Origin: a virus
Virus record (IMG/VR): IMGVR_UViG_3300009502_000046
Coordinates: 1-64,000 of that record
Reading direction: 5' to 3' (one strand)
Length of the DNA stretch: 64,000 nucleotides
Shown: positions 61,842 through 64,000 of the stretch, in pieces
How positions within the stretch are numbered: the stretch's first letter is position 1
How the letters are laid out: each line of letters opens with the position of its first letter
Notes under the pieces: generated by a model
What the model saw: only the letters and a program-made list of their open reading frames with translations
What the model was told of the DNA's origin: nothing
The model's database searches: none
Made by a program: the position numbers and the translations under genes

Positions 61842-64000
61842 ATGAAACTAGAATTACAAAACATTGAAATGAAGAACTTCCTAAGTTATGGTAATGTGCC
61901 ACAACATCTTGATTTCATTGAAGGAATCAATCTCATATTAGGTAAAAATATTGAAAGTGGACGTTCTAATGGTGCTGGTAAATCTAGTTTGATAGAAACC
62001 ATACCATTCGCTTGGTTTGGTAAATTGAGCAGACCAATAAACAAGGCCGGCATAGTCAATTGGAAAAACGGAAAACAATGTGAAGTAAAAGTTACATTCA
62101 AGAAAGGGGATGTGACTTATACAGTTTTGCGTGCAATAAAACCAGATAAATTTGAAATATATGAAAATGGAACATTGTTGCCAATACCATCTGATGTTAG
62201 AATATACCAGAAACAATTTGAAAATGATGTAGTTGGTATGGATTACAACACATTTATGTATTTATTTCATACAAATTTGAATACTAACATTCCTTTATTG
62301 AAAATGACTACAGCGCAAAAACGTGGATTTTTAGAAAAAATGTTTGTATTGGATACATATACCAATTTGAATACGCTTTCTAATGAAAAGATAAAAGGGC
62401 TTGATGAAAAGGTATTCAAACAGACAGTTGGTATAGAACAGAACGAAAAAACTATAATTGAATTAGAAAATCAAAATAGTTCATTGAGATTGAAATTGAC
62501 AGATATTACACCATTTGAAACTGCATTGAATATTATGAAACTCAAATATGAACATGCTTTGACTGATAGTGTATTATGTGTTGATTCTAATATTGTAGAA
62601 GTAACAATAAAAAATATAGAAACAGATATTGAAAAAATCAAACATAAAATTAATAAACTATCTTCTGATATTGCTTTGTTAGAATCAGATAACATATCCA
62701 AACAAAAAACCATCAACGATATCAAAAAAAGAAAGACCGATCATGAAAGTAAATTGAAAGAAACAAAAAATCAATTGAAGCAAGAGGATATTGATAATCC
62801 TACGAGTCTAATACCACAATTAGAAGAACAGATGGATTTTTTGACCAATATAGTAAATGAAAACAGGAAAGAACGTAATGACCTATTGGTTGAAATTGCA
62901 ACAATAACTGAAAAGAAAAAAGGATTAGAAATAACATATAATACATTGAAAGACGGTGTATGCCCGACTTGTGAACGAAAAATAACGAGTAAAACCTTAG
63001 ATAAAGATTATTTAAAAAAAATCAATTTGTTACAAGATGAAATCGAAGAATTACGGAAAAAAGAAAAAGAAAAATTAGAGCTATTGGATACTTCTATAGA
63101 TGAATCAAATACTAAAGTAATAGAGATAAAAGTTGCAAAGGAAAAACAAAGAAACAGAGAGGCGTTGAATGTAACGCTTAGAGTATTGTTAGATGTAGAA
63201 ATACCAACATATGAAAGTGAAGAAAAAATAATATCTGATAATACAGAAAAGATAAAGGTATTCTCAACTGACAAGGATTCCTTGTCAGTTGAATTAGAAA
63301 AACAAAATAAAGATTTAAATAGTGAAAAAATTTATTTAGATAGAATACGAGAAACAAAAGAAAAGATTGATACAGTACAAAATGAGATACGGACATTAGA
63401 AGATGGGATAAAAATACGCCGGTCAAATAAAATTGAAATTGAAAAAATTATACAAGAAAATGATGAAAAGATAATACGTATAAAGCAAGAATCAAAAACA
63501 AACAAAAGTAATGTAACAAAATTGAAAGACCTTGTTGATTATTTGTCTTACTTAAAGATTTTATGTAAGGATGAAAATGTCAAACAATATGCTATTTCAT
63601 CGTATATATCGTATCTTACACAGCAAACAAATTTTTATTTGGCAAATTCTGGAAGTACCCATTATTTGAAATTTAATAAATGGTTGGAAGAAGAAATACA
63701 TGGGCCCGGCGTCTATGATGCTACATATGGCAATCTTAGTGGTGGCGAGGCCAGAAGTATCGACCTTGCCATTCAATTTGCTTTTCTTGATGTGGCTAAA
63801 TTAAAAACTGGGGTATTTCCAGATGTTCTTTTATTAGATGAAATATTGGATAGTAGTATTGATGGAGGCGGTCTTGCCAATATATTAAAAATTATAAAAA
63901 CTAAGCAACATGAAGACAAAAGTAAGGTACTTATTATCACGCATAGAACAGAAATTAGTGATGTAGATGTTGATAATACTTATGTTATATCAAAAAAGAA
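61842..64000 (+). CDS. 46: Recombination nuclease ATPase, T4 gp46/SbcC-like (runs off window)
   Basis: 719 codons visible, open to the window end. Walker A region GRSNGAGKSSLIETI (about 43-57), long coiled coils with the zinc-hook CPTC near residue 373, then LSGGEARSIDLAI signature and DVLLLDEILDSSIDGGG Walker B. Rad50/SbcC-type ATPase that works with gp47 on DNA ends. Only the last few codons are missing. Confidence 0.93.
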   Translation, partial: MKLELQNIEMKNFLSYGNVPQHLDFIEGINLILGKNIESGRSNGAGKSSLIETIPFAWFGKLSRPINKAGIVNWKNGKQCEVKVTFKKGDVTYTVLRAIKPDKFEIYENGTLLPIPSDVRIYQKQFENDVVGMDYNTFMYLFHTNLNTNIPLLKMTTAQKRGFLEKMFVLDTYTNLNTLSNEKIKGLDEKVFKQTVGIEQNEKTIIELENQNSSLRLKLTDITPFETALNIMKLKYEHALTDSVLCVDSNIVEVTIKNIETDIEKIKHKINKLSSDIALLESDNISKQKTINDIKKRKTDHESKLKETKNQLKQEDIDNPTSLIPQLEEQMDFLTNIVNENRKERNDLLVEIATITEKKKGLEITYNTLKDGVCPTCERKITSKTLDKDYLKKINLLQDEIEELRKKEKEKLELLDTSIDESNTKVIEIKVAKEKQRNREALNVTLRVLLDVEIPTYESEEKIISDNTEKIKVFSTDKDSLSVELEKQNKDLNSEKIYLDRIRETKEKIDTVQNEIRTLEDGIKIRRSNKIEIEKIIQENDEKIIRIKQESKTNKSNVTKLKDLVDYLSYLKILCKDENVKQYAISSYISYLTQQTNFYLANSGSTHYLKFNKWLEEEIHGPGVYDATYGNLSGGEARSIDLAIQFAFLDVAKLKTGVFPDVLLLDEILDSSIDGGGLANILKIIKTKQHEDKSKVLIITHRTEISDVDVDNTYVISKK

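Noticed and set aside
1-64000. Genome-wide stop-codon recoding
   Set aside because: TAA, TAG and TGA all end clearly bounded genes in both arms; the CTA and possible TTA anticodon tRNAs alone do not show recoding here.
1-64000. CRISPR arrays
   Set aside because: No regularly spaced repeats were seen; the repeats found are dispersed hairpins, coding repeats or RNA motifs.

Overview
The window looks like part of a large, AT-rich, T4-type tailed phage genome. The evidence is a T4-like replication and recombination set: clamp-loader subunits (gp44-like, gp62-like), sliding clamp (gp45-like), RNase H-like nuclease, zinc-finger/TOPRIM primase (gp61-like), gp47/gp46-like nuclease and a gp55-like late sigma factor. 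T4-type late promoter octamers (TATAAATA) and a large tail/baseplate protein also support this. The host cannot be named. A TibC-like glycosyltransferase, a PxxKW cysteine-rich protein, a class II ribonucleotide reductase and strong sigma-70 promoters fit an anaerobic, probably Gram-negative host, but that is inference.

Layout. From 1 to about 34.1 kb nearly everything is read leftward (minus strand). Genes there include an NAD-dependent DNA ligase, a DRB0094-type RNA ligase, nucleoside 2-deoxyribosyltransferase, a cpYpsA-like protein, cyclic-phosphate receiver, radical SAM enzyme, acetyltransferase, TibC-like transferase, many small hypothetical proteins and GIY-YIG/HNH homing endonucleases. 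Among them lie about 30 tRNA or tRNA-like genes and several structured non-coding RNA candidates. The largest candidate, about 0.95 kb, lies at 29.95-30.89 kb within a non-coding transcription unit that also carries tRNA-like elements. From 34.19 kb onward everything is read rightward: small early genes, HU, the clamp and clamp loader, a ubiquitin-like cassette, RNase H, an intein-containing NrdJ, an HNH element beside a damaged phosphoesterase, primase, structural genes, late sigma, gp47, a phage metallopeptidase, PanD and gp46, which runs off the right edge.

Regulation. About 30 early promoters share TTGACA-like and TATAAT-like hexamers with exactly 17 bp between them, mostly with an extended TGn -10. 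Several have palindromes in the spacer or a dyad around the -35. TATAAATA late promoters precede homing endonucleases, tRNA blocks and late genes, matching the gp55-like sigma and gp45-like clamp.

How the genes may work together. The RNA ligase, cyclic-phosphate receiver, HAD protein and tRNA array suggest a tRNA supply-and-repair theme. The 39.36-42.31 kb block (ubiquitin-like protein, one-cysteine E2-like candidate, E1/ThiF, JAMM protease), with separate promoters and terminators, looks like a phage-encoded ubiquitin-like conjugation system and is the most striking protein system here. Three small genes and one phosphoesterase carry apparent frameshifts, and a stretch at 17.4-18.3 kb holds three gene fragments.
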